Source of the DNA: Lientehia hominis
GTDB taxonomy: Bacteria; Bacillota; Clostridia; Lachnospirales; Lachnospiraceae
Direction of reading: 5' to 3'
Assembly (NCBI RefSeq): GCF_021044755.1
Contig: NZ_JAJNOR010000001.1
Location: forward strand, 975,848-1,039,847
Length of the DNA stretch: 64,000 bases
Below the pieces are notes generated by a model that saw only the letters and a program-made list of their open reading frames with translations, was not told the origin of the DNA and made no database searches. Each line of letters begins with the position of its first letter. The stretch's first letter is position 1. Positions 25,192 to 33,292 of this stretch are shown in pieces. Both the position numbers and the translations under genes were made by a program.

Positions 25192-26021
25192 ATCCCCGCC
25201 TCCTTCTGTCCCATATTTTTTTTCAAAAATTCCAGAGATATCCGGTTGAACACATCTAAATGTTCAAAATGCTGCACATGGCCTCCTTCATTCACATACA
25301 GCTTCGCCCCGGGAATCCGGCTTTTCAGTTCCTCCGCACAGGAAAGCGGCGTAAGGATATCTGCCTTTCCGGCCACTACGAGGGCCGGCACACGAATCCG
25401 TTCCAGATATGGCAGTGCGTCATGACCCATACAGGCTTCGCACTGCGCCCGGAATGCGTCTGCCGCCATTCTGCTATCCGTATTCTGCTCAAGCTGCCTT
25501 TCTCTTTCCGTGAGGACCTCCGGATGTCCGGCAAAGGTGGCGGGAGAATAGATGAATGCCTGGAGCAGTCGGTCAAAAGCCAGCGGCGTCAGACAATCAT
25601 AAAAATCCTGAAATGTACCCATTATCCGTCTCATATAAGGCTCAGGCCTGGCGAAGGTATTGATCAGCAGAAGAGATCTCACCAGCTCCGGCCGAAGAAC
25701 CGCCAATATCTGGGCAATGGCTCCTCCCATGGAAATCCCTGCCACATGAGCGCCTTTAATATCCAGGGAATCCAATACGGCCGCCGCATCCGCGGCCATG
25801 GACTCTGTAGTGCAGTCTTCCGCCTTTCCCGCATCGGAAAGTCCGGCTCCCCGGTTGTCCACGCTGATGCATCGGAAACAGTTCCGATACACCTGTCTGT
25901 GAGGCTCCCACGCAGATAAGTCAGCCCCCAGTCCCATGAGGAGGAGAAGCGGTTCGCCCCTTCCCTCCTCTTCAAAATGGATCTTGATACCGTTTCTTTC
26001 TATGTAAGGCATAAAGATCAC
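25188..26021 (-). CDS. Alpha/beta hydrolase
   Basis: The 277-residue protein has the nucleophile elbow GISMGGA, an acid in AGKADILTP and a His in GGHVQHF, the full catalytic triad of the alpha/beta hydrolase fold, and an oxyanion region LLLLMGLGA. The sequence is of the type seen in 3-oxoadipate enol-lactonases and carboxylesterases. Beside a sugar-alcohol-type dehydrogenase, a lactonase acting on an oxidised sugar is plausible. It overlaps both neighbours by four bases. The start may be the ATG at 26012 rather than 26021. Confidence 0.85.
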   Translation of the reverse strand: MIFMPYIERNGIKIHFEEEGRGEPLLLLMGLGADLSAWEPHRQVYRNCFRCISVDNRGAGLSDAGKAEDCTTESMAADAAAVLDSLDIKGAHVAGISMGGAIAQILAVLRPELVRSLLLINTFARPEPYMRRIMGTFQDFYDCLTPLAFDRLLQAFIYSPATFAGHPEVLTERERQLEQNTDSRMAADAFRAQCEACMGHDALPYLERIRVPALVVAGKADILTPLSCAEELKSRIPGAKLYVNEGGHVQHFEHLDVFNRISLEFLKKNMGQKEAGI

Positions 26022-27115
26022 TCCTTTCCATCCATGGTCATGACAATCTTTATGACATCCGGCTCCTTTCGGGCCGCCTTTTCCACCGCCGCCAAAAACT
26101 GCTCCAGAGGATACCGGTGGGTGATCATCCCCTCCGATTTAAGCGACCCGTCATATAACCCCCGGATCACTTTCTCAAAACAATGGCAGCTGGTATAGGA
26201 ACCATAGATATCCAGTTCTTTCCGGTCTCCGATAATAGTCCAGTCGTAGGTTATCTCCTCGGGCAGAGCGCTGAACTGTACAAACCTCCCCTTTTTCCGG
26301 ATCATGTCCAGACCTTGGTAAACACTGCTGGGATGGGCCGCCACTTCCAAATATACATCACAGCCTCTTCCCTCCGTGAGTTCCTTCACCCGTTTCACCA
26401 CATCCGTCTCCTTCGGATTCAGGACAAGATCGCAGCCAAATTTCTTTGCCAGCTCAATACGCGCGGGATTCATCTCCAGCCCCACGATCATCCTGGGCTC
26501 ATATTTCTTGGCGATGCTCACCATGGCGAGGCCGATACATCCCATACCGGAGATGACGACCAAGTCTTCCTTCGTTATCCCTGCTCTCTCCACTCCGTGC
26601 ATAGCACAGCAGAACGGCTCGATCAGGACCGCCTTATCCAACGGCATGTCCGCCGGAAGACGGTACACAACAGTCCCCTCGGGAATCCGCATATACTCCG
26701 CAAATGCCCCGTTCACATCCGACTGATGTCCAAAGTTCCTCTGATTCTCGCACATGTTATACTCACCGCGCTTACAGTAGAAGCAGTCTCCGCAGAACTT
26801 GATCATATCAGCCACAACCCGTTCTCCAAGGGCATACCCCTTGGACGCGGCCCCTGTTCCCATGGCCACTATCGTCCCGGTATATTCATGCCCTGGTATC
26901 ACCGGCGGTTCCATGGGTCCCTTCTCCTTTTCATTTCCCCAAAAGGAATCCGCTCCCTGATACCACATGACGTCGCTCCCGCATATCCCACAGGCGTCAA
27001 TCTTAAGAATGATATCATCCGGATTCTCTATCTGAGGCACCGGCGCATCCTCCAAAAACGCATAGTCATTCCTTCCATAAGCCATGACGGCCTTCATCGT
27101 CTTCGGCAGATTCAT
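26018..27115 (-). CDS. Zinc-dependent alcohol dehydrogenase (sugar/polyol type)
   Basis: The 365-residue medium-chain dehydrogenase has the catalytic zinc site at CGICGSDV and GHEYTGTI, the structural zinc cluster CGDCFYCKRGEYNMC, and a Rossmann segment around SGMGCIGLAMV. Relatives oxidise sorbitol, galactitol phosphate, erythritol or secondary alcohols with NAD. First gene of a four-gene operon, it is divergent from an ArsR-like regulator across 177 bases. Confidence 0.9.
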   Translation of the reverse strand: MNLPKTMKAVMAYGRNDYAFLEDAPVPQIENPDDIILKIDACGICGSDVMWYQGADSFWGNEKEKGPMEPPVIPGHEYTGTIVAMGTGAASKGYALGERVVADMIKFCGDCFYCKRGEYNMCENQRNFGHQSDVNGAFAEYMRIPEGTVVYRLPADMPLDKAVLIEPFCCAMHGVERAGITKEDLVVISGMGCIGLAMVSIAKKYEPRMIVGLEMNPARIELAKKFGCDLVLNPKETDVVKRVKELTEGRGCDVYLEVAAHPSSVYQGLDMIRKKGRFVQFSALPEEITYDWTIIGDRKELDIYGSYTSCHCFEKVIRGLYDGSLKSEGMITHRYPLEQFLAAVEKAARKEPDVIKIVMTMDGKE

Positions 27116-27178
27116 CTTCTTATCCTCCTTTATATTATATATTTATATTAATATTTCATGTTTTTATTAATTAATTAG

Positions 27179-27207
27179 AGCATAGCATCTCCTGAAATAT
27201 CTGTCAA
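27179..27207 (-). promoter_or_regulatory. Promoter of the dehydrogenase operon
   Basis: A perfect TTGACA (27202-27207) and TATGCT (27179-27184) are 17 bases apart on the minus strand. The AT-rich stretch after the -10 contains TTAATTAATTA, a possible binding site for the divergently encoded regulator. The regulator's own -10 is perhaps TATACT near 27258. Confidence 0.75.
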
Positions 27208-27292
27208 CGCAAAAGAAAAATGATTAATTTCTTTATGTTCCATCTCCACAACTATGTTATACTTAAAATATTGAAGAACCGGGAGAAAAGAC

Positions 27293-28198
27293 ATGATCTA
27301 TTATGATAAGCTGCAAGAAGCGCTGCCTTTGTTTCAGGCGCTTGATTCCGAAATACGTCTTCGGATATTAGAACTGCTCATGGAAAACCGTAAAATGAAC
27401 ATGAACGAAATCGCCCGGGCCGTCGGTCTGTCCAACGCGGCGATCTCCGTTCATATGAAAAAGCTGAGCACCGCTGGTATCATCAGCATCTCCAGTGTGG
27501 CGGGAAAACGCGGCACACAAAAGATCTGCTATCTGAACGAGGATACCATACTGATTAAGCTGGCGGAAGAATTCCCCGGGCGGGAATCCTATGATACAGA
27601 GCTGAATGTGGGCTGCTACTCCAATTATCAGATAGCCCCTACCTGCGGCCTTTCCAGTCGTGACCAGATCATAGGAGCCCTGGACCAGCCTCAGTTTTTC
27701 GCTTCCCCTAAGCGATTCCAGGCCGATATCCTCTGGTTCACCCAGGGCTTTGTCGAATACCTGATCCCCAATTATCTGAACGGCAGCCAGATTCTGGACG
27801 AAATCCAGATTTCTTTCGAGATCAGCTCTGAAGCGCCGGGCTTCTGCGACGCCTGGCCGTCGGATATCTATTTTTATCTGAACGGGACCGAGCTCGGATA
27901 TTGGACCTGCCCCGGCGATTTCGGCGAAAAGACCGGCCGCCTGAATCCGGAATGGTGGCCCAGGGTGAACCAGTACGGCCTTTTAAAGCTTTTGACCGTC
28001 AATCAGCTGGGGACCTTTATCGACGGCCTTCCCCTCAATGATGTGACGATCCAGGACATAAAAACAGACACAGCGTCCGGATTCCTCTTCCGGATCGCCG
28101 TGCCCGAGCACGCAAAGCATATAGGCGGCCTGACTTTATATGGCACGCATTTTGGCAACTACAGCCAGGGCATCCGCGTCAAGATCCTGTATCATTGA
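27293..28198 (+). CDS. ArsR-like winged-helix regulator with large C-terminal domain
   Basis: Residues 1-90 form an ArsR-type winged helix (ALDSEIRLRILELL, then MNEIARAVGLSNAAISVHM). The remaining 210 residues are rich in Trp, Tyr and Gly and include CDAWPSDIYFYLNG and NPEWWPRVNQYG, reminiscent of a jelly-roll sugar-binding domain, though I cannot place it in a family. ArsR sensors are normally about 100 residues, so the effector domain is an addition. The gene is divergent from the dehydrogenase operon and likely regulates it. Binding site GGGAGAA precedes the ATG. Confidence 0.85.
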   Translation: MIYYDKLQEALPLFQALDSEIRLRILELLMENRKMNMNEIARAVGLSNAAISVHMKKLSTAGIISISSVAGKRGTQKICYLNEDTILIKLAEEFPGRESYDTELNVGCYSNYQIAPTCGLSSRDQIIGALDQPQFFASPKRFQADILWFTQGFVEYLIPNYLNGSQILDEIQISFEISSEAPGFCDAWPSDIYFYLNGTELGYWTCPGDFGEKTGRLNPEWWPRVNQYGLLKLLTVNQLGTFIDGLPLNDVTIQDIKTDTASGFLFRIAVPEHAKHIGGLTLYGTHFGNYSQGIRVKILYH

Positions 28199-28207
28199 TG
28201 CGGCCTG

Positions 28208-28966
28208 TCATAAATCAGCCACGATCAGATTGGCCCCCATCTTCTGAAGCCTTTCTTTCGTTTCCGGGCTGATATTGCTGTCCGTTATCACGCCCGTAAC
28301 ATCCTTTATGTGGCTGTAGGAAATCAGGCTGTATTGATTGAATTTGGAGGAGTCCACCAAAACGTAAGTCTCCATCGCCGATTTAATGATACTCTGTTTT
28401 ACACCGGCTTCCGGCGGATAGCCGTCGTAAAAATAACCGTCCTCTCCCACTGTCGTAGCTCCCAGAAATGCGATATCCACCCGGTAACGGCCTATCTGTT
28501 CCTCGGTCTGCGCCCCGTAGCAGGACAGCGTCTGAATCCTCAGAGATCCCCCGATGATCAGTACCGAAATATAAGGGCGGTCTGAAACCTGGTCCACGAT
28601 CTTCAGATTATTGGTCACGACTATGTTCCGGCTTCCCATTGGAAGGTTTTTGGCCAAAAGCGTAGTCGTCGTTCCTGAATCGATAAAAATCCTCTGTGTA
28701 GCACCGATCAGCTCAAATGCCTTTCTGGCGATCATCTCCTTCGCCTGCTCTGTGGCCCCCTTAAATTCCATGTCTTCCTTGGCTTGCCCCAGGAACACAG
28801 CGCCTCCATGGGTACGGCTTACATTTTTCCCTCCCGCCAGATATTCCAGGTCCCGGCGGATCGTCATATCCGACACCTGAAATTTGCGGCAAAGCTGGCT
28901 TGTCTGAACTTCGCCGTCTTCCATCAGCATCTCATATATCTGCCGGCGGCGCTTCTCCCTCAGCAC
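28208..28966 (-). CDS. DeoR family transcriptional regulator
   Basis: The 252-residue protein has the DeoR helix-turn-helix (REKRRRQIYEMLMEDGEVQT, then VSDMTIRRDLEYL, then RTHGGAV) and a DeoRC sensor domain with FIDSGTTTTLLAKNL, VTNNLKI and VDSSKF. Such proteins repress sugar genes and respond to a phosphorylated sugar. It converges with the ArsR-like gene (nine bases between stops) and lies downstream of the PfkB kinase. No binding site could be assigned. Confidence 0.93.
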   Translation of the reverse strand: MLREKRRRQIYEMLMEDGEVQTSQLCRKFQVSDMTIRRDLEYLAGGKNVSRTHGGAVFLGQAKEDMEFKGATEQAKEMIARKAFELIGATQRIFIDSGTTTTLLAKNLPMGSRNIVVTNNLKIVDQVSDRPYISVLIIGGSLRIQTLSCYGAQTEEQIGRYRVDIAFLGATTVGEDGYFYDGYPPEAGVKQSIIKSAMETYVLVDSSKFNQYSLISYSHIKDVTGVITDSNISPETKERLQKMGANLIVADL

Positions 28967-29147
28967 GGGAATCCCCCCTCACCAAATCACATTATATTCT
29001 GGGCCATTCTATTCGGCTCAATTTTCCGTCTGTACAACATTATCATTATACTTATGTTTCCGGAATTTAGCAACCTCTGAATTTTTCAGGGGAATATTCT
29101 GCCCCGGCGCAGAAGAAACGGTGATACCCTCCGGCGGCTTTATGCGG

Positions 29148-30125
29148 CTATTTCCTGTTAAGCGCCACCTTTTCCGCCCGTCTGATAAATTCCTCCACAT
29201 GCTGTTCCGACTGAATATACAAATGGGCGCCGAGTCCTTGAGAATTCAAGGCTCCCGCGCCGCAGGCAAATTCTGCACATGCCTCCGGCTCCATTCCTTT
29301 CAGCAGGCAGTGTACAAAGCCTGCCACAAAGTTGTCCCCGCATCCCGTAGTATCCAGCGGCTTGATCTTAAAGGGGTCGGTAAAAAACCGCTTTTCCGCA
29401 TTCTTGAAAAAGCACCCCTCCGCCCCCATTTTCAGCACCACATTTTTAACTCCGGCTCTTAAGAATGTATCCGCGATCGCGTCGGGATCCTTTTCGCCGG
29501 TCACATAGACTGCCTCGTCATAGCTGGGCATCAGATAATCGGTATACGGGTATACCTTTTCCACCGCACGGGGGCCGATTCCCGCACAGTCAAAATTCAT
29601 ATCTGCGATGGTGAGCGCGCCGGCTCTCTGAGCCTCTTCGAAAATCAACTCGATCCCGTTCTGGTCCAGCGTCCCCAAAGCGAACAGGCTGCCCGCCGTC
29701 ACGGCTCTCGTCTTTCTGAGCACCGACAGATCCACATCCGACATTTCCGGAGTAAAGTTCTCCCCCGGTCCCACCAGGAAAGAATGGTCCCCGTTTGGCT
29801 TTACCACGACCACCGTAGAAAATGTCCTGCAGTCGTCCGGGCGAACCAGAAGAGAAGTATCGACACCTTCCCGCACCAGATCCCCAAAGATCATATCGCC
29901 CACGTTCCGTTTATCCAGCCTGGTGAGCAGCGCCGAATGATCTCCCAGCCTGGCAAGAGTCACGGCCTCATTCACCGCGTCTCCTCCGGAAGCCAGCAGC
30001 ACCTGGCCCGCCATCACGGTATCCTTTCCGGATACCAAAGCATCCTCCGGAATATCCGTTACCAGGATATCCTGCACTACCTGACCAATGCAGATCACAT
30101 CATATTCTTTGTTCTGATTATCCAT
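29148..30125 (-). CDS. PfkB family carbohydrate kinase
   Basis: I place the start at the ATG at 30125, seven bases after GAAAGAGG, giving 325 residues; a TTG at 30146 is the alternative. The family signatures are present: GGDAVNEAVTLARLG near the N-terminus, and DTTGCGDNFVAGFVHCLL with the catalytic Asp near residue 260. PfkB kinases act on ribose, fructose, 1-phosphofructose, adenosine or keto-acid sugars. The gene has its own promoter and is separated from the isomerase upstream by a terminator, so it may be regulated independently, perhaps by the DeoR protein. Confidence 0.92.
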   Translation of the reverse strand: MDNQNKEYDVICIGQVVQDILVTDIPEDALVSGKDTVMAGQVLLASGGDAVNEAVTLARLGDHSALLTRLDKRNVGDMIFGDLVREGVDTSLLVRPDDCRTFSTVVVVKPNGDHSFLVGPGENFTPEMSDVDLSVLRKTRAVTAGSLFALGTLDQNGIELIFEEAQRAGALTIADMNFDCAGIGPRAVEKVYPYTDYLMPSYDEAVYVTGEKDPDAIADTFLRAGVKNVVLKMGAEGCFFKNAEKRFFTDPFKIKPLDTTGCGDNFVAGFVHCLLKGMEPEACAEFACGAGALNSQGLGAHLYIQSEQHVEEFIRRAEKVALNRK

Positions 30126-30182
30126 CTCCTTATACCTCTTTCCCAAATTATGCAGAATGTCTTATGCCCCGATTATGCTACT

Positions 30183-30211
30183 ATTTTAACTCCTGCTGCA
30201 AAAGTATGCAA
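30183..30211 (-). promoter_or_regulatory. Promoter of the PfkB kinase gene
   Basis: TTGCAT (30206-30211) and TAAAAT (30183-30188) are 17 bases apart on the minus strand, 58 bases before the kinase start. Confidence 0.7.
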
Positions 30212-30268
30212 TATCGTCTTCTTTATCTTAAGATTTTGGTGCTGAACAGCATAACAAGACACAGAAAA

Positions 30269-30292
30269 CAGATGCCGCCCCCGCGGCATCTG
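30269..30292 (-). terminator. Terminator of the second sugar operon
   Basis: CAGATGCCGC and GCGGCATCTG form a perfect 10-base stem with a four-base loop, followed on the minus strand by TTTTCTG. It lies 27 bases after the lyxose-isomerase-like gene and separates it from the PfkB gene. Confidence 0.8.
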
Positions 30293-30319
30293 TCTGGATA
30301 CCCTTTCCTCACTCTTATC

Positions 30320-31006
30320 TCACTGCAGAACAAGCTTTTTGTATTCGTTGCACAGGGGATGGAGTACCGGTTCATCTTCGTCTATGTCCGCATACTGCTT
30401 CGGCTGGAGCTCAATATGGTAGTTATCAATATTGTCATCGTTGATCTTGGAGACCTCGCCGCAGATAAGGTCCCCGGACCCCGGCTTCGGGCCGAATGTA
30501 TGGGCAATCCCGGGAGTGATGCTGATACTGTTGCCGGGATGGATCAGTACTTCTTCTCCTGCCGCATAGGTATGCCTGATCCCGTCCTGATAAATATCCA
30601 CAGGCGTGTCAACTGCTTTCCCGTCTACGGTATTATACAGCTTGATGAACATCACGCCTCCCCCGCGGTTGATGATATCTTCCGTCTTAAAACCATGATA
30701 ATGGATGGGAAGCCTCTGGCCGTCTTTGAATATCAGAAGCTTCTCCGCGTAGGGCACACCCACCTCTGGATTATCCAGCAAGCCGTTCCGAATCGTAAAA
30801 AGCACACATCCAATTTCATCAAACCTGCCCAGTCCATGGTCAGTCATATCCCATCCCAGCATCAGCTTATGGATCACGTCGATTTCATCTTTGTGTTTCT
30901 TCCATTCCTCCAGGTCCCAGTACCCAAATTCAGGAAGTTTAAAATTGTTTTTCTCCAACAGCTCTTCCGCATAACGGATCGAAGCATTTACCAGTGAACG
31001 TTTCAT
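30320..31006 (-). CDS. D-lyxose/D-mannose isomerase-type cupin (paralogue 2)
   Basis: With the ATG at 31006 (GAGGAAAGGAAACA upstream) the protein has 228 residues. Metal ligands are His102, His104 and Glu109 in IHYHGFKTEDIINRGGG, with a later His in GIAHTFGP. It shares the same fold and N-terminal layout (EEWKKH, LGWDMTDHGLG) as the copy at 14384, with clear divergence. Last gene of the importer operon that starts with the FucI-like isomerase. Likely converts an aldose delivered by this importer to its ketose. Confidence 0.88.
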   Translation of the reverse strand: MKRSLVNASIRYAEELLEKNNFKLPEFGYWDLEEWKKHKDEIDVIHKLMLGWDMTDHGLGRFDEIGCVLFTIRNGLLDNPEVGVPYAEKLLIFKDGQRLPIHYHGFKTEDIINRGGGVMFIKLYNTVDGKAVDTPVDIYQDGIRHTYAAGEEVLIHPGNSISITPGIAHTFGPKPGSGDLICGEVSKINDDNIDNYHIELQPKQYADIDEDEPVLHPLCNEYKKLVLQ

Positions 31007-31031
31007 TGTTTCCTTTCCTCCGTATTCCTTA

Positions 31032-31649
31032 TTATCGTTTAAACTCATATACCGGCCGCATTTGTTTCCAGAATTTTTCTCCCGGAAGCGGTATCTGACA
31101 CTCTCCGGTGACCCTCAGCCATTCCTGATAGGTATCATTTTCATAAAGAGCCGGATTCTCCTCTCCCAAGAACTCCACAAACTGCAGCAGGTACAGGCCG
31201 CCTCCGGGAAGCTCAGTCACATAGATCGAAGATTTCCGGAAGCCGTTCTGATAGCAAAGATCGTGAATGATCTGAGGCTGGTTATCGTGCAGGCGGATAT
31301 ATTCATCCAGAAGCTCTTGTTTTACACCGATAATGATGCCTTTGGACTGCAGACAGGTCAGGTCATCCCCTTCATGAAGTTTAAACTCATATACGTGCCT
31401 GGCCTCTTTCCATTTATCTCCCCATTCGGAGCATGGTGTTATTTTCTTTCCGTCCTCTGCCGTTTCGGTATAACAGAACAGACAGGTTCTCTCCTCTACG
31501 TCCTGCATATAAAGCCTGCACTGCAGGAAACCGGCAACTTCCATTTTCCTGTCCAGCTCTTCTTCTCTGCCACGGCAGTCCGCAGCAAACCGTTCTGCCT
31601 GCTCTTTTTCCATTTCCGCCATATAAGCGCGCTTCTTCACCGTCTCCAT
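31032..31649 (-). CDS. Rhamnose-mutarotase-like protein, apparently two domains
   Basis: The start at 31649 follows AGAGGAG and gives 205 residues. The C-terminal half has GIIIGVKQELLDEYIRLHD and SSIYVTELPGGGLYLLQF, the ferredoxin-like pattern of L-rhamnose mutarotases, which interconvert sugar anomers. The N-terminal half (MEVAGFLQCRLYMQD, then ERTCLFCY) resembles the same strand-helix pattern in weaker form. Single mutarotase domains are about 105 residues, so this may be a tandem fusion. It follows the ATPase gene by 13 bases and precedes the isomerase by 25. Confidence 0.65.
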   Translation of the reverse strand: METVKKRAYMAEMEKEQAERFAADCRGREEELDRKMEVAGFLQCRLYMQDVEERTCLFCYTETAEDGKKITPCSEWGDKWKEARHVYEFKLHEGDDLTCLQSKGIIIGVKQELLDEYIRLHDNQPQIIHDLCYQNGFRKSSIYVTELPGGGLYLLQFVEFLGEENPALYENDTYQEWLRVTGECQIPLPGEKFWKQMRPVYEFKR

Positions 31650-31662
31650 CGTCCCGGCTCCT

Positions 31663-33174
31663 CTACACAAATGATTTTCCGATTTCGGTGCTGATCTCCT
31701 CGCCTGTCTTTGCGAAGAACTCTTCGCCGGACAGTTCTCCTGTTATCTGTCTGTCCCTGAAGATCAGGATCCTTCTGGCCAGAGAGATCATCTCGTTCAT
31801 ATCGGAGGAAATCAAGATCACAGTCTTTCCTTCCTTAGCAGCCAAATTCCAGATCAGTTCGTGAATGTATTCCTTTGCGCCGATATCCACCCCGACGGTC
31901 GGTTCGTCGATGATCAGGATATCGCAGTCCGCCGCCAGCCATTTTGCTATGCTGATCTTCTGCTGGTTTCCGCCGGAAAGCTTCCCGGCCAGCGTATTGA
32001 GACTAGGCGTTTTTATCTCCAGGCGCTTCGCAAATACATCCGCGTTTTCCTTTTCTTTCTTTAAATTGATAAACGGAATACGCCGGTAATAGCTCTTATT
32101 CCAGGAATTCACACAGACGTTCATCGCCACCGTATGTTCCAGAAACAGGCCCTCTTCCTTCCGGTTTTCCGTCACATATCCAATTTTATATTTATGGAGG
32201 GCCGTCTTAAAAGAATCGATCTTTACCGGCTTCCCCCAAAGCAATACTTCTCCCCCGTCGCACTTATCAATATTTAACATCGTCCGGACCAGCTCTGTGC
32301 GGCCGGAACCGACCAGTCCATAGAAACCCAGTATCTCCCCCTTATGCACCTTGAAGCTCATATCCTTAAATCCATGAATACGGGATGTGATATTTCTCGC
32401 TTCCAAAGCAACTTCTCCGTCGTAAGCGTCCAGCCTGCCCCGGTAACGATACACAAAATCCCGTCCGATCATCATTTTAATAATCTTGGAATTTTCCATA
32501 TTTCCAATGTTGTCCGTTCCCACCAGGCATCCGTCCCGGAACACAGTCACCCGGTCAGCGATGACCTGTACTTCCTCCAGCTTATGGGACACGAATATGA
32601 TTATCATCCCTTTATCCTTAAGCTTCCGCACAAGCTCAAATAAAGTGTTTGCCTCATGGCGCGTGAGAGACGAGGTTGGTTCATCCAAAAGCAGGACCCG
32701 CGCGTCGGCGCTAAGCGCTTTCGCGATCTGGATGAGCTGTTTATGCGCCGCGCTCAAAAAGCGTACTTTCTTTTCCGGCGGAAAATCAAGTCCCACCTCT
32801 TTCATATATTTAAGCGCAAATTGGTTGATGGCTTTCCAGTTCACAAATCCAAATTTCGTGAACTGGCTTATCTTGTCATTGACGATGTTTTCCGCAATAC
32901 TCCCTTCGGGAATCAGCTGGATTTCCTGGTGTACCATACTGATGTGCTGCTTAACCGCATCGCCGTAGCCATGAAGCTTCAGCTCTTTTCCATCCAGCAC
33001 GACCTTACCGGTATCTGCTTTATAAATCCCGCAGATTATCTTCATCAATGTACTTTTTCCGGCGCCGTTCTCTCCCAGGAGTGCGTGGATCTCTCCGTCT
33101 TTAAACTGTACCGAGATATCCTGGAGCGCTTTTACGCCCGGAAAGGATTTCGAAATACCGCTAACTTCCAGCAT
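31663..33174 (-). CDS. Sugar ABC transporter ATP-binding protein, second importer
   Basis: A 503-residue double ATPase: first domain Walker A GENGAGKST, ISMVHQEIQLIPEGSI and VLLLDEPTSSLT; second domain GLVGSGRTELVRT, LSGGNQQKISIAKWL and ILIIDEPTVGVDIG. It has the RbsA/MglA layout, with the usual weakened second Walker A. It is separated from its binding protein by 118 bases that contain a strong hairpin. It is clearly distinct from the ATPase at 20267, so the two importers are not a recent duplication. Confidence 0.95.
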   Translation of the reverse strand: MLEVSGISKSFPGVKALQDISVQFKDGEIHALLGENGAGKSTLMKIICGIYKADTGKVVLDGKELKLHGYGDAVKQHISMVHQEIQLIPEGSIAENIVNDKISQFTKFGFVNWKAINQFALKYMKEVGLDFPPEKKVRFLSAAHKQLIQIAKALSADARVLLLDEPTSSLTRHEANTLFELVRKLKDKGMIIIFVSHKLEEVQVIADRVTVFRDGCLVGTDNIGNMENSKIIKMMIGRDFVYRYRGRLDAYDGEVALEARNITSRIHGFKDMSFKVHKGEILGFYGLVGSGRTELVRTMLNIDKCDGGEVLLWGKPVKIDSFKTALHKYKIGYVTENRKEEGLFLEHTVAMNVCVNSWNKSYYRRIPFINLKKEKENADVFAKRLEIKTPSLNTLAGKLSGGNQQKISIAKWLAADCDILIIDEPTVGVDIGAKEYIHELIWNLAAKEGKTVILISSDMNEMISLARRILIFRDRQITGELSGEEFFAKTGEEISTEIGKSFV

Positions 33175-33217
33175 ATATATTCCTCCGGTTTCTGCAAAAG
33201 ATCTTGACTTCTTTCTT

Positions 33218-33247
33218 GTTTCCCCCTCCGGAAAAGGAGAGGGAAAC
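33218..33247 (-). promoter_or_regulatory. Intercistronic hairpin between second binding protein and ATPase
   Basis: GTTTCCCTCTCC and GGAGGGGGAAAC pair almost perfectly around a six-base loop. It occupies the same position as the hairpin at 21791 in the other importer operon and probably adjusts subunit ratios. Confidence 0.7.
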
Positions 33248-33292
33248 AGAAGAAGATAATTTTACTCTGATACTTACTGCATTCCGTTCGAT

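Noticed and set aside
27116..27292. AraR-type box in the dehydrogenase operon promoter
   Set aside because: No TTGTA-N2-TACAA pattern is present; only TTAATTAATTA-like AT-rich dyads, so this operon was not placed in that regulon.
29041..29147. Terminator after the PfkB kinase
   Set aside because: CCCCTGAAAAATTCAGAGG can form a hairpin but is not followed by a T-tract, so it was not listed.
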